A stretch of 55,958 nucleotides of DNA, taken from a virus. The stretch lies in the IMG/VR virus record IMGVR_UViG_3300043411_001711, positions 1 through 55,958 of that record; one strand, given 5' to 3'. The notes below the pieces were generated by a model. The model made no database searches and had not been told where the DNA came from. It worked only from the letters and a program-made list of their open reading frames with translations. Below, one piece after another: positions 23,817 to 32,235 of this stretch. Positions within the stretch are counted from its first letter, which is position 1; every line of letters starts with the position of its first letter. A program made the position numbers and the translations under genes.

Positions 23817-23846
23817 TCGGGGTTCGAATCCTTTCTGGAGGCTCCT

Positions 23847-25571
23847 ATGTCAGTGTTGGACGGCGTCTTGAATCTGGCCTCGCATGGCCTCTTCCCAGTG
23901 CGGTTGCACTACCCGATTTTTCGCGAAGACCGTGTTTCCTGCAGTTGCGGGCGTTCCGACTGCAAAGCTCAGGGAAAGCATCCTGTCGGTGTTCAGTGGG
24001 GAAAGTCAGCGACCGACGAAGAAGATGTTCTTCGAGATCAATGGGGCAGTGAAAAGTGGAATGTCGGAATTATCCTGGGTCTCTGTCACGGAATTCCAGC
24101 CGACCGAGCGATCATCGATATCGAAGATGACACCCTCGAAGGCCGGGCCCTCGCTGACACGCTGCTCGCTGATTACCCGACGCCCACGTACACCTCTGGC
24201 AAGTCGCTGCATCGTCTCTATCGCTGGTCCGAGGCACTGCCACCCGTGGCCAATATGACCATCAGTGGCCTCGAGTTCCGCTTCGGCGGCAAGGGCAAGG
24301 AAACCCAGTCGGTCGCTCCTCCGTCGAAACACTACACGGGCGCCGAATACCGATGGCTCGAAGGGAAAAGCCTCGACGATATCACCATCGCGGAGTTACC
24401 CTCTCATGTCGTCGAGTATCTCTGTGAGCAGTACGCTCGAACGAACGCTGCGGCTCCCGCTGGCAGATCGGCGAATGAGGCCAGAAAGTTCCGGTCACCT
24501 GCTGGCAAGATCGGCCCAGGTAACCGACACCACAGTCTTCTGACGGAGGCGAACCGGTTGTGGCGCATCGCGTTTCAGCTCCACGGAATCAACGGCATCG
24601 ACGAACAGGAGGTCATCGACCAAGTGTGGAAGTGGTTGGAGGGGGCGAACTACACGACCTGCGATCCGCCGAAGGAAGTCCAGGAACTGGAGGTGATCTT
24701 CCAGAGTTCCCAGAAGTTCATGCGAGAAGAGTTTCTGCAGGAACTCGAAGACAAGGAGGAGATGACGGCTCCCGCGGAGGACAGTCACGAGAAGTCGTTC
24801 GGGGCGTACCTGCGGGACACGAAGATTCGCCTGCAGTGCGACACTCGGTACGCAACCACAGATACCTCGGCAGACCGAATCGACGAATGGATGGCGGACT
24901 GGCAGTTAACGTACGTCACGAAGGAAGAAAAGGATCTCATGGAATTGACGATCGCCGGCATTGAGAAGGCGATCCCAATTGAGACCTACGACTTCGACCG
25001 ACCGACGCTCTTTGCGAGACGAGTACAGGCCGAGACGAAGAATAAAATCGTCCTGGACAAGAGCTTTCCGTTCTGGGACTGGAAGTCCATCTGGGAAGGA
25101 CGACCCAACGACAAGAAGAAACAGAACGGAATCACTCGGGGACTCAAAGAATTCCTCATGAATACCGCGAAGGTCGTTGAACGCGAAGAGTCCGACCTGA
25201 ACATGCAGATTGAAGACGTCCTCGTCGCTCTGGCAGGCCCGAAGGATGCCCTTGTGGAACGCTACAAGGCCTCGCTGGAGACTGGGATACTGAAGCATGT
25301 CGGTCGGCTGAAGTTTGCTCCAGGCACACACGACCTCACGACGCAGTCGCTGCCAGAGGATCCCTCGACGGGATACTACCCGACGGACAACTCCGTGGTT
25401 CTCGCGGTGAAATTTGACGAACTCAGCCGGAGATATCGCAGTTCGTTCGGCGGCACCGTCACGAACAAACAGCTCGCGGAAGCCGTTGAAAAGTTGGGGA
25501 TTGTCGGCGGTCGGCACTCGTTTGGAGGAAGCCGGAGTCGATGGTTTGTGCGAGAAGAAGAAAAGTTGTAG
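23847..25571 (+). CDS. Primase-polymerase (AEP/Prim-Pol)
   Basis: 574 residues. The N-terminal 200 residues have the bifunctional primase-polymerase pattern: a Cys motif (SCSCGRSDCKAQGKHP, 31-46), NVGIILG, the metal site IDIEDD (about 90-95) and PTPTYTSGKSLHRLYR (111-126). The C-terminal part is helical and may hold a helicase-loader or primase C-terminal domain; no Walker motif is visible. It would prime phage DNA replication. Start has CTGGAGG upstream. First gene of the rightward early operon. Confidence 0.8.
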   Translation: MSVLDGVLNLASHGLFPVRLHYPIFREDRVSCSCGRSDCKAQGKHPVGVQWGKSATDEEDVLRDQWGSEKWNVGIILGLCHGIPADRAIIDIEDDTLEGRALADTLLADYPTPTYTSGKSLHRLYRWSEALPPVANMTISGLEFRFGGKGKETQSVAPPSKHYTGAEYRWLEGKSLDDITIAELPSHVVEYLCEQYARTNAAAPAGRSANEARKFRSPAGKIGPGNRHHSLLTEANRLWRIAFQLHGINGIDEQEVIDQVWKWLEGANYTTCDPPKEVQELEVIFQSSQKFMREEFLQELEDKEEMTAPAEDSHEKSFGAYLRDTKIRLQCDTRYATTDTSADRIDEWMADWQLTYVTKEEKDLMELTIAGIEKAIPIETYDFDRPTLFARRVQAETKNKIVLDKSFPFWDWKSIWEGRPNDKKKQNGITRGLKEFLMNTAKVVEREESDLNMQIEDVLVALAGPKDALVERYKASLETGILKHVGRLKFAPGTHDLTTQSLPEDPSTGYYPTDNSVVLAVKFDELSRRYRSSFGGTVTNKQLAEAVEKLGIVGGRHSFGGSRSRWFVREEEKL

Positions 25572-25589
25572 AAAACTGTCCACAAAGTA

Positions 25590-25618
25590 TTGACGGAAGT
25601 CGGAAGGGTCGATAGAGT
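25590..25618 (+). promoter_or_regulatory. Candidate promoter
   Basis: TTGACG, 17 bases, TAGAGT, 43 bases upstream of the 25661 gene. The spacer end GGGTCGA is shared with the promoter at 37793 (GGTCGA before TAGAAT). Confidence 0.65.
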
Positions 25619-25626
25619 GGGTGGAG

Positions 25627-25655
25627 AAATTGAGTTTCACACCATTCACGGAGAT
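25627..25655 (+). repeat. 29-bp repeat, copy 1 (noncoding leader)
   Basis: Matches 26212-26240 at 28 of 29 positions. Here it forms the untranslated leader and Shine-Dalgarno (GGAG) of the 25661 gene. In the second copy it encodes the end of the 26037 protein and supplies the ribosome site of the next gene. Confidence 0.9.
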
Positions 25656-25660
25656 CAGCG

Positions 25661-26029
25661 ATGCCGAAGAAATCAAAGAAGCCAATTGATCCAGAGATTG
25701 TGAGTCTTGCTGCTCATGCGTTGAACTGCGAGTTCAGCCGACTCTTCCGAGAGCTTGTCGAGAAGATCACCGTCGCGGCTCGCTGCTTCGACGAAGACAC
25801 AAAACAGGAAGTTGAAGACCGAATGTGCGACGACGCAAATGTCGCAGCCGTTGGCTTTATTCCATTCACTAACAAGGAAGCCAAAGACCCACTGCAGATC
25901 ACTGGAAAGTCAGGGAACACGTACAAGACGATTCTTGATGCTGTCTCCGCAAAGACCCCGGAGGAAATCTTCATTAACGGCATCAAGTACTTCACGGTAA
26001 AAGACGGCGAACTCTATTGGGCACAGTAG
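25661..26029 (+). CDS. Hypothetical early protein
   Basis: 122 residues, with GGAG from the repeated leader upstream of the ATG. Basic N-terminus (MPKKSKKPID) followed by a helical domain with several Cys and a short beta end. No family recognised. Its own promoter lies immediately upstream. Confidence 0.6.
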   Translation: MPKKSKKPIDPEIVSLAAHALNCEFSRLFRELVEKITVAARCFDEDTKQEVEDRMCDDANVAAVGFIPFTNKEAKDPLQITGKSGNTYKTILDAVSAKTPEEIFINGIKYFTVKDGELYWAQ

Positions 26030-26036
26030 GAGCAAA

Positions 26037-26243
26037 ATGAACACTGCGAAGATAACGATTTACGAAGTTATGTACGGAGAATCGCTAGATAATGTCGCTT
26101 CTAAGATAATTGCAGGAAACTACGAGACGCTCAAGGCTTTCCGAAAACAGTGGAGACACGTTTCTGTTGTCTCGGTAACAGATGTCGAAGTGCGAAAAGA
26201 AATGCACGGGCAAATTGAATTTCACACCATTCACGGAGATTGA
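26037..26243 (+). CDS. Small YEV-YG domain protein
   Basis: 68 residues. ITIYEVMYGESLDNV ... FRKQWRHVSVVSVTDVEV matches the C-terminal domain of the 302-residue protein at 32466 (VTVYEVVYGDDLGRE ... LQDNWKYVSVVSTKTVEV). So the same small domain exists alone here and fused there. Its function is unknown. Copy 2 of the 29-bp repeat covers its last codons. Confidence 0.6.
   Translation: MNTAKITIYEVMYGESLDNVASKIIAGNYETLKAFRKQWRHVSVVSVTDVEVRKEMHGQIEFHTIHGD
26212..26240 (+). repeat. 29-bp repeat, copy 2 (coding)
   Basis: Second copy of the repeat at 25627-25655, with one difference. It encodes the last residues of the 26037 protein and carries the Shine-Dalgarno of the following gene. Confidence 0.9.
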
Positions 26244-26245
26244 TG

Positions 26246-26524
26246 ATGCAAGTTCGAGTTCTTATAAAACTGGAAGACGTCCCAGAAAACGCAGTCGTCA
26301 CAAAGAAGACCGGAACGAAGCCATACGCCGTCCGAAGAAAGATCACGCTGTACTCAAAGACCGGCAACGTCTCGAATCATGAATTTGAAGTTCGAAATGG
26401 ATGTGCAATTCTTATTGATCAAGAGACTGGGAATGGATCGATTTACCCAGAAACGACAGAGGTCGTTTGGCACACAACGCTCGACGCACTTTGCGAAATC
26501 GAAGCGATGAAAGACTCAAAGTAA
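26246..26524 (+). CDS. Hypothetical early protein
   Basis: 92 residues. Two adjacent ATGs (26243 and 26246); the second is seven bases from GGAG and is preferred. Small alpha/beta protein with a Lys-rich middle (VVTKKTGTKPYAVRRK). Function unknown. Confidence 0.55.
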   Translation: MQVRVLIKLEDVPENAVVTKKTGTKPYAVRRKITLYSKTGNVSNHEFEVRNGCAILIDQETGNGSIYPETTEVVWHTTLDALCEIEAMKDSK

Positions 26525-26565
26525 TCCCTGTTTTCACTTCCATCATTTTCCCCAAGGAGTATCCC

Positions 26566-26958
26566 ATGGCATCCTTTGCCGTCGATCGAAATAGCATGAA
26601 CCGAGGCACCGGCGAGAAGTCGGGCGTCTGGATCTTCGAGGAGTTCATGTTTGCCGATTCCGTCTTTGGCCGCGCTGTCGTCGAGTACGACGCGACCGCT
26701 GTCCGAGTGAAAAACGAAGATCGCGAAGTGCGGGCGTTGATCGCTCCTCCGCTTTACGACATGCAGATCAGCGGCGTGAAGGTGACTATCGCCGAAGCGT
26801 ATGACGACGATGGGAATACGGTGTGGTCGCTGGCGATGGTGGCGAATGCGAAGAGCGAGCAGGTTCAGAAGTGGCGGGACGAAGCCGTGCAGATGATTCT
26901 GGATGCATTTGCTGCTGTTCAGTCGGAAGTCATTGACTTTGAAATGGGATTGATGTGA
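26566..26958 (+). CDS. Hypothetical early protein
   Basis: 130 residues from the ATG with AAGGAG upstream. Mixed alpha/beta and acidic. It is coupled to the next gene by a GTGA overlap. Function not recognised. Confidence 0.6.
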   Translation: MASFAVDRNSMNRGTGEKSGVWIFEEFMFADSVFGRAVVEYDATAVRVKNEDREVRALIAPPLYDMQISGVKVTIAEAYDDDGNTVWSLAMVANAKSEQVQKWRDEAVQMILDAFAAVQSEVIDFEMGLM

Positions 26959-27416
26959 CGCAGCTTGCCAGACGCGAAATCACCTGGGCGAAGGGGTATT
27001 CGATGGACCAGAAGGGCCAACTCTTCGGGCCTCCCATCAAGTCGAAGAAAGGTCTCACGACGTATCCCATCCTGCCGACGACGTCCGAGCCATCCAAGTC
27101 GGGACTGCGGTTCCTGGCCTATACCATCGGCGAGCAGAACTACTTCGTCTGGAGACTGCTCAGCGAAACATGGCATGGGTCCAAGATGATCCTGAGTCGC
27201 AGTGGAAACCCGATGAAGTGGGACGACGTCATCACGCTGGAAGGGTTGTCGTCGTGGGTGATCTCGGACCCAGATCAAATTCAATTTCTGTGGTGCAGTT
27301 ACTGCAAGGGAATGACCTGTCTGCAGTTGTCGAAGATCCCGATGGGACCGAAGTTATTTACTGAGAGTGAAGTGAAGTCCGTTATCAAAGATATTTTAGT
27401 ATCGGGGATACGATGA
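26955..27416 (+). CDS. Hypothetical protein with CX2C
   Basis: 153 residues from a GTG overlapping the preceding stop. Contains LWCSYCKGMTC (about 112-122), which could bind metal. Coupled by ATGA to the next gene. Function not recognised. Confidence 0.6.
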   Translation: MTQLARREITWAKGYSMDQKGQLFGPPIKSKKGLTTYPILPTTSEPSKSGLRFLAYTIGEQNYFVWRLLSETWHGSKMILSRSGNPMKWDDVITLEGLSSWVISDPDQIQFLWCSYCKGMTCLQLSKIPMGPKLFTESEVKSVIKDILVSGIR

Positions 27417-27616
27417 GAAATTTCGATCATAAGTTCAAAATTGGCGACTGTGTTTTGATCCCAGATGAAGGACCGAAACACTGGTGGGTCGTTGGTGTTT
27501 TCTGGAGACCACTGCTCGGTTGCTTCGAATATTTCCTAAGAAGGTCAATGCACGGCGGCGACCAGTCAGGGCCAACAAATGAGTCCCGCCTTGTTAAGGC
27601 AGAGGACCAAGTATGA
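27413..27616 (+). CDS. Small hypothetical protein
   Basis: 67 residues, ATGA-coupled on both sides. The N-terminal FKIGDCVLIPDEGPKHWWVV resembles a small SH3-like barrel. Function unknown. Confidence 0.55.
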   Translation: MRNFDHKFKIGDCVLIPDEGPKHWWVVGVFWRPLLGCFEYFLRRSMHGGDQSGPTNESRLVKAEDQV

Positions 27617-27852
27617 CACGTCGCATCGTCGTCAAACCCGTCGAAGGAGGCTTCGAACTCCGCACCGAACGCGGCTTCGTCCTCGGGCAGCGACTGTACT
27701 CCGTCGCTCCCAAACCCGGATCGGTCTACCCGCGAATTCCGGAAGGCCCACTGTCAGAACACGAGGCGAGGAAACTCGCTCTCGACTGGAACGTCTACTT
27801 CGCCTGGGCCGAACAGAAGAAACCAAAAACGAAGTCGCGTATTGCGGATTGA
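27613..27852 (+). CDS. Small hypothetical protein
   Basis: 79 residues, ATGA-coupled to the previous gene. A short beta hairpin (GGFELRTERGFVLG) is followed by a helix (SEHEARKLALDWN), as in small phage proteins of unknown role. Last gene before the internal promoter. Confidence 0.55.
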   Translation: MTRRIVVKPVEGGFELRTERGFVLGQRLYSVAPKPGSVYPRIPEGPLSEHEARKLALDWNVYFAWAEQKKPKTKSRIAD

Positions 27853-27855
27853 TTG

Positions 27856-27884
27856 TTGACACAATGCGGAATTTTAGATACCAT
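27856..27884 (+). promoter_or_regulatory. Candidate promoter
   Basis: Perfect TTGACA, 17 bases, TACCAT, 18 bases before the ATG of the 27903 zinc protein. The best consensus match in the window. Confidence 0.7.
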
Positions 27885-27902
27885 CTGTCACGGAGGTGCT
27901 TT

Positions 27903-28205
27903 ATGGAAACAGTCGAAGTGTGTCCTGAGTGTGATCGCGAAATCCTGCTGGTCGACGGGAAGCAGGTCACGAGTTGTGTTCATCGTCCGCTGGACTTCAT
28001 CAGCTTCCTCGAGTCGCTGACCGAGGAGTTCACGCTGGTGCGACGAGAAGTGCCATGTCCGAAGTGCAAGGCGACGATCAGCTTCAACCACGTCGCGACG
28101 ACGGAAGCGGTGGAGCGGTCGGTGCACTGCACGTCGTGCCTGCATGCGAACTGCGTGGTCGTCGAGGGAGTGAAGCCCGATGGCTGCGCCGCACCGCAAG
28201 AATAG
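27903..28205 (+). CDS. Two-zinc-site small protein
   Basis: 100 residues from the ATG with CGGAGGTG upstream. Metal-type Cys pairs: CPECD with a later CVH, and CPKC with CTSC. Small phage Zn proteins like this often bind nucleic acid or host RNA polymerase. First gene after a strong promoter. Confidence 0.6.
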   Translation: METVEVCPECDREILLVDGKQVTSCVHRPLDFISFLESLTEEFTLVRREVPCPKCKATISFNHVATTEAVERSVHCTSCLHANCVVVEGVKPDGCAAPQE

Positions 28206-28356
28206 TCCATGGTTCAAGCATCCCGCTGGATTCGGCTGGAAGTGCCAGGCCTGTGGAATTGCGAATAGCCCGAAGATCCGTCGTTGCAGGAAGTGTCGCC
28301 TGCTGAAAGTTCACACGATGGAAGACCGGATTCAGATGATGGAGAAGCAAGGATGA
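28180..28356 (+). CDS. Small zinc-ribbon protein
   Basis: 58 residues, overlapping the previous gene by 26 bases and the next by four (ATGA). KCQACG and RCRKCR give a four-Cys zinc ribbon, flanked by basic residues. Probably nucleic-acid binding. Confidence 0.55.
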   Translation: MAAPHRKNSPWFKHPAGFGWKCQACGIANSPKIRRCRKCRLLKVHTMEDRIQMMEKQG

Positions 28357-28814
28357 AAACGCTGACTCACGACACCATTCAGTGTCGCTGGTTAATTCGG
28401 CGAGACATGGACAGAGTCCTGGAACTGGACCGCAAGTGTTTCCGAGATTACTGGAGCGAAGAGGATCACCTGAAACTGCTTCGCAACAGAAACTGCATCG
28501 GGACAGTTTTCGGCGAACGGATTCTCGGCGACGACGAGGTGAAAGGGTTCATGCATTATGAACTCGCAAAAGATCATTTGCACGTCGAACGGTTCTGCGT
28601 CGATCCGGATTATCGTCGCATGGGCCTTGGGAGATCGGCGATGGATCGCCTGAAGAACAAGATGGACTACATGAAGCGGCACTTCATCACGGTCGACGTA
28701 TGCGAAACGAACACAGACGCTCACCTGTTTCTGAGTGCTCAGGAGTTCAAGTGTGAGTCTGTGCTGCACTACCCGGGTGAGCGAGACACTTATCACTTTG
28801 TATGGAGGCTGTGA
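28353..28814 (+). CDS. GNAT-family N-acetyltransferase
   Basis: 153 residues. ERFCVDPDYRRMGLGRSAMD (about 88-107) is the beta4 plus acetyl-CoA pyrophosphate loop (R/QxxGxG/A) of GNAT enzymes, and the order of strands resembles RimI. Would transfer an acetyl group to an amine, target unknown. ATGA-coupled to the zinc-ribbon gene. Confidence 0.75.
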   Translation: MKTLTHDTIQCRWLIRRDMDRVLELDRKCFRDYWSEEDHLKLLRNRNCIGTVFGERILGDDEVKGFMHYELAKDHLHVERFCVDPDYRRMGLGRSAMDRLKNKMDYMKRHFITVDVCETNTDAHLFLSAQEFKCESVLHYPGERDTYHFVWRL

Positions 28815-28815
28815 G

Positions 28816-29460
28816 ATGAGTATCCTCGAATTCGTCGAGGCCCGGAAGGAGCATGACCGGACCAAACGGAAGCCGATGAAGTGTCAGCCGACGGTGTCCA
28901 TGGAACCCGGCGTAGACCTACTGAACGCGAAGTACGACGAGGTCGTTCGCATTATGCGGTGGTTCATCGGTCACAGAAGAACTCTGGCCTCAGTGGCCTT
29001 CGTCGGTGGCGAAGAGGAGTTGATCCAGACGGCGATGCTCTACCTCATGCGATGGACACCGAAGAAAACCTGCAGCCTGGCCACACGAGTGTGCCACTGT
29101 GTGATGTGGGCGCAGGGCAAGATGATCTACGAGATCAACCGGAAGTTCGAGGCGAAGCACGAACAGGTCGAGGGACGACGGGACAAATGTGTAGTCGATC
29201 CCGAGTTCGCCCGAGTCGATCGCGAAGATCTTGACGGGCACATGTGGCGAACGTGTGCTCGGATGGTGAAGAATGACCGGCAGTTCAGAATTTTGTTCCG
29301 CTACTGGAAAGAAGACGTCGACCAGACCCTCATGGCGGAAGAGCAGAACGTGAGCCGACAGATGATCTCGCTGCTCATGAAGAACGCCGAGAAGAAGCTG
29401 ATGGCAAAGAAGGCGGATTTGGACGAAGTGGAAATGCTGATGTTTGAGAGGAGACGGTAA
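28816..29460 (+). CDS. Sigma-70-like regulatory protein
   Basis: 214 residues from the ATG with TATGGAGG upstream. The middle (about 65-100: GGEEELIQTAMLYLMRW) resembles sigma region 2. The end (LMAEEQNVSRQMISLLMKNA) resembles a region 4 helix-turn-helix. Sequence identity to known sigmas is weak. If real it could recognise the TTGAC/TAGANT promoters of this genome. Confidence 0.5.
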   Translation: MSILEFVEARKEHDRTKRKPMKCQPTVSMEPGVDLLNAKYDEVVRIMRWFIGHRRTLASVAFVGGEEELIQTAMLYLMRWTPKKTCSLATRVCHCVMWAQGKMIYEINRKFEAKHEQVEGRRDKCVVDPEFARVDREDLDGHMWRTCARMVKNDRQFRILFRYWKEDVDQTLMAEEQNVSRQMISLLMKNAEKKLMAKKADLDEVEMLMFERRR

Positions 29461-29672
29461 TGCGTGGTAGCCAAGAGACAAACGACTCAGGGCCGTTCAA
29501 CTTAGGATTTTCGATCGGAATGATCTGCGGAGGCATGTTGGGTGCATTTCTTACGATGATGTTTTGCAGTTCGCAGGTTGATCAGATGCGATTGAAGTGC
29601 GTAGAAAACGCCGCCGCACACTATGACGCGAAGACCGGGGCGTTTACGTGGAAGAATGAGGTGACGGAGTGA
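29460..29672 (+). CDS. Small single-span membrane protein
   Basis: 70 residues with one Gly/Met-rich hydrophobic segment (about 15-37). Shares one base with the previous stop and overlaps the methyltransferase-like gene by four. Function unknown. Confidence 0.5.
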   Translation: MRGSQETNDSGPFNLGFSIGMICGGMLGAFLTMMFCSSQVDQMRLKCVENAAAHYDAKTGAFTWKNEVTE

Positions 29673-30220
29673 AAGTCCTTGTCGCATGTGAATTCAGTGG
29701 GACTGTGCGCAACGCGTTCATCGCCAGAGGCCACGACGCATGGTCCTGCGACCTGCTTACGACCGATAAACTGGGACCGCACATTCAGGGCGATGTCATG
29801 GAAGTTCTCGGCGAAGGATGGGATCTGATGGTTGCTCATCCTCCCTGCACGCATCTCGCTGTCTCCGGCGCCCGTTGGTTCAAGGAGAAGCAAACGGAGC
29901 AGGCTGAGGCTCTGGAGTTCGTCCGCCGGCTTCTGGACGCTCCGATCGAGAAGATATGTCTGGAGAATCCTGTCAGCATCATCAGCAGTCGCATTCGGAA
30001 GCCGAGCCAGGTAATTCAGCCGTGGATGTTCGGACACGGCGAAACAAAGGCCACCTGTTTGTGGCTGAAGAATTTGCCGCTGCTTCAGCCGACGAACATC
30101 GTCGAAGGCCGAGAGGCTCGTGTTCACAAGATGCCACCATCACCAGATCGGTGGAAGTTACGGTCAGTTACATTTCAGGGCATCGCTGACGCGATGGCAG
30201 AACAGTGGGGAAGCTTATGA
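29669..30220 (+). CDS. C5-cytosine methyltransferase-like protein
   Basis: 183 residues from GTG. CEFSGTVRNAFIARGHDAWS is motif I. AHPPCTHLAVSG (57-67) is the motif IV Pro-Cys block, and LENP (98-101) replaces the usual ENV. The protein is short and lacks an evident target-recognition domain, a form seen in several phage proteins annotated as DNA cytosine methyltransferases. It could methylate phage DNA against restriction; activity is not certain. Confidence 0.7.
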   Translation: MKVLVACEFSGTVRNAFIARGHDAWSCDLLTTDKLGPHIQGDVMEVLGEGWDLMVAHPPCTHLAVSGARWFKEKQTEQAEALEFVRRLLDAPIEKICLENPVSIISSRIRKPSQVIQPWMFGHGETKATCLWLKNLPLLQPTNIVEGREARVHKMPPSPDRWKLRSVTFQGIADAMAEQWGSL

Positions 30221-30612
30221 ACGGGATCCCGGAAGGCTATGAATTCGTGCGGGTGGGACGGGCGATGCCCAGAGAGATCATCGTCGGTCCCAGTGGAGCG
30301 GCGATGCAGTTGGCGAACGGCAGTGCGTCGAAGAACAACATCGTAATCCGTCTCGCTGTTCCAGCCTGCTCCTGGATGAAGGGCATGTTCCGCGACGGTT
30401 ACCTGACCCATGATGCCGGCAAGGGTATTTGCTGGTGGCGTGACAGGCCGGAATATGACCACGCGAATCAGGCGTGGGTCGGCAACAGCCCAGTTATCGG
30501 TCTTGATCTTGCAAAGCAGACGATGACGAAACCGCCGGGATTCAATACGAGACTGGAAATGCATGACCGCATTCAGCCAGTCGGGCCGAAGTATGAAAGC
30601 ACGATGCCATGA
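30217..30612 (+). CDS. Hypothetical protein with GYEFVRVG motif, paralogue 2
   Basis: 131 residues from the ATG overlapping the previous stop. The start IPEGYEFVRVGRA matches the minus-strand gene at 21421, showing that the two belong to one family. The rest differs, with a Trp-rich middle (GICWWRDRPEYDHANQAWVG). Function unknown. Confidence 0.6.
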   Translation: MNGIPEGYEFVRVGRAMPREIIVGPSGAAMQLANGSASKNNIVIRLAVPACSWMKGMFRDGYLTHDAGKGICWWRDRPEYDHANQAWVGNSPVIGLDLAKQTMTKPPGFNTRLEMHDRIQPVGPKYESTMP

Positions 30613-30869
30613 CTCCGAAATCCGATCGACCTGCTGCTACTCACCGCTTCGAAGGAACACACTGGGATCTGTTCGCAGTGAACCACGAGAAGCGAACGGC
30701 ATGGGTCATCAACGGGGACTGGGAACTCCACTGGGACGAAACGGACTTCTACGCTCGTGTTCATGAGAAGTACGACAACAAAGGCTGGCATGCGAGAGTC
30801 ATTGGATTCCTCGAATGGATCGGGGAAAGGAACGGATCACAACTTCTTGAAGTAGGAACAACGCAATGA
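30609..30869 (+). CDS. Small hypothetical protein
   Basis: 86 residues, ATGA-coupled on both sides. Trp- and His-rich (GTHWDLFAVNHEKRTAWV). No motif recognised. Confidence 0.5.
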   Translation: MTPKSDRPAATHRFEGTHWDLFAVNHEKRTAWVINGDWELHWDETDFYARVHEKYDNKGWHARVIGFLEWIGERNGSQLLEVGTTQ

Positions 30870-31036
30870 ATGACTACGACTTCGAAAACGAACTTCCCGA
30901 CGAAGACTTCCATCCCACAGCGTATCACTGGGCGCTCGCTGCCCTCGCTGTGGCACTGAGTGCCGTCGTTGTCTTCGCACTCATTCGCCTCGGGCTGGAA
31001 CTGCATCAGTTTCTTTTTAAGTATCGCTTGCAATAA
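30866..31036 (+). CDS. Small single-span membrane protein
   Basis: 56 residues. Acidic first 17 residues, then a hydrophobic span (about 22-46). ATGA-coupled. The stop lies inside the next promoter (TTGCAA at 31028). Confidence 0.5.
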   Translation: MNDYDFENELPDEDFHPTAYHWALAALAVALSAVVVFALIRLGLELHQFLFKYRLQ

Positions 31037-31055
31037 CGTCGATACTTTGTAGACT
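31028..31055 (+). promoter_or_regulatory. Candidate promoter
   Basis: TTGCAA, 16 bases, TAGACT, 48 bases before the 31104 gene. Same -35 variant as the promoter at 34062. Confidence 0.6.
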
Positions 31056-31103
31056 GCGTGGAGTGTGTTTGCGGGGAATTCATTTTTCAACAGGATGACA
31101 GCG

Positions 31104-31562
31104 ATGAGCGAGATGTACCGAGGGTTGAAGATTCAGCAGGAGTATTTTGGATGGTCTGCCTCCGACGGTAATGCGGACGCAGAATTCGTCGACGGATCGT
31201 GGCGACAGTGCGGCGGCGTTTGCATTCAAACGCTTGGGAGCAAGCAAGATCTGATGCGAGAAGTCGACGATTACTTCGCCGACAAGGCCAACCTGACGTG
31301 GGAGTTCGTCGATGGAGGAACGTGGACGGCGTACAGTTCGGTCGGGGCTCCTGATAATCCGTTCCTGTTTTGCATCGACGTCCTGGAAGACGGAACCTTC
31401 GACGTCAACAAAAGCGACAGCGAACTGATCCCAGCGTTCGACAGTGGTCGGCGATCCTTCACCGTGCTGCAGACGCTACATGATGCGAAGCAACTCTGCG
31501 AAGAAGCCGAGATGAATGCAATCGACCATTCGACCTGTAACACCAAGTACGGCAAAGAGTAG
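31104..31562 (+). CDS. Hypothetical protein
   Basis: 152 residues from the ATG at 31104 (AGGA eight bases upstream); earlier in-frame ATGs lack a site. Acidic, alpha/beta, with a Trp/Thr-rich centre. First gene after a promoter. Function not recognised. Confidence 0.55.
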   Translation: MSEMYRGLKIQQEYFGWSASDGNADAEFVDGSWRQCGGVCIQTLGSKQDLMREVDDYFADKANLTWEFVDGGTWTAYSSVGAPDNPFLFCIDVLEDGTFDVNKSDSELIPAFDSGRRSFTVLQTLHDAKQLCEEAEMNAIDHSTCNTKYGKE

Positions 31563-31603
31563 TTTTCACAGTTCCTCACATTTTCAACAGGGAGTTCAGA
31601 GTT

Positions 31604-31972
31604 ATGGCGAATCATTATCTGCTGGTGGGCGTGGCGAGCCGGGATTGGGAGCGGGCACAGGCACAGCCCGCTGCACATGAGCGAGATGGCGACGACGATG
31701 TGAATTTCGTGGGAGAGTTCCTCGACCAGGAAATCACAGCGATGGAGACTGCCGTCGGTGAATTCGGTTGCTACGAGTGCCGCATCGACGAACCGTTGGG
31801 AGACTGCTCGCCACGCCTGATTCAGATTGAGTGTTCCTGGAAGCCTCCGGAACCAGAAGTCCTGGCGAAACTCACAGGCTGGCTCTGTGCGAAGTTCTTC
31901 CTGAAGGCGATCGCGTGGGTCGGGCATGACCCGAAGGATCTCACTGTCAAACATCTGGAGGTGTCGCCGTGA
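31604..31972 (+). CDS. Hypothetical protein
   Basis: 122 residues; CAGGGAG precedes the ATG. Acidic with a few Cys and a Trp-rich end. Coupled by GTGA to the next gene. Function not recognised. Confidence 0.55.
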   Translation: MANHYLLVGVASRDWERAQAQPAAHERDGDDDVNFVGEFLDQEITAMETAVGEFGCYECRIDEPLGDCSPRLIQIECSWKPPEPEVLAKLTGWLCAKFFLKAIAWVGHDPKDLTVKHLEVSP

Positions 31973-32235
31973 CGATCAAACTGGATCTCTGGCACAATGC
32001 CGGCTATGTCCTCGGGATACTCAGTGAGGCGATGCCGGTGGGGGAGGTGTCGCTGGTTCGCCGCGGACCACTGTTCTGCTTTGAGTACCATGCGAAGATC
32101 CGGGGAGAGTGGTTCGGCGCAAAGATTGATCTCACCAATCGAGACCTCATGGACCGAGATGTCTGCGGGCGTATGGCCATTAAGGCTGGCTGGAAGTGGA
32201 ACGAAGATGTCAGGAGGCTCCATGACAACGCTTGA
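31969..32235 (+). CDS. Small hypothetical protein
   Basis: 88 residues from GTG. Small alpha/beta protein with WHNAGYVLG near the start. Overlaps the next gene by 14 bases. Function unknown. Confidence 0.5.
   Translation: MTIKLDLWHNAGYVLGILSEAMPVGEVSLVRRGPLFCFEYHAKIRGEWFGAKIDLTNRDLMDRDVCGRMAIKAGWKWNEDVRRLHDNA

Noticed and set aside
23800-23835. T-arm-like sequence GGGGTTCGAATCC before the primase
   Set aside because: Stem pairing is weak and no acceptor or D arm was found; probably chance.
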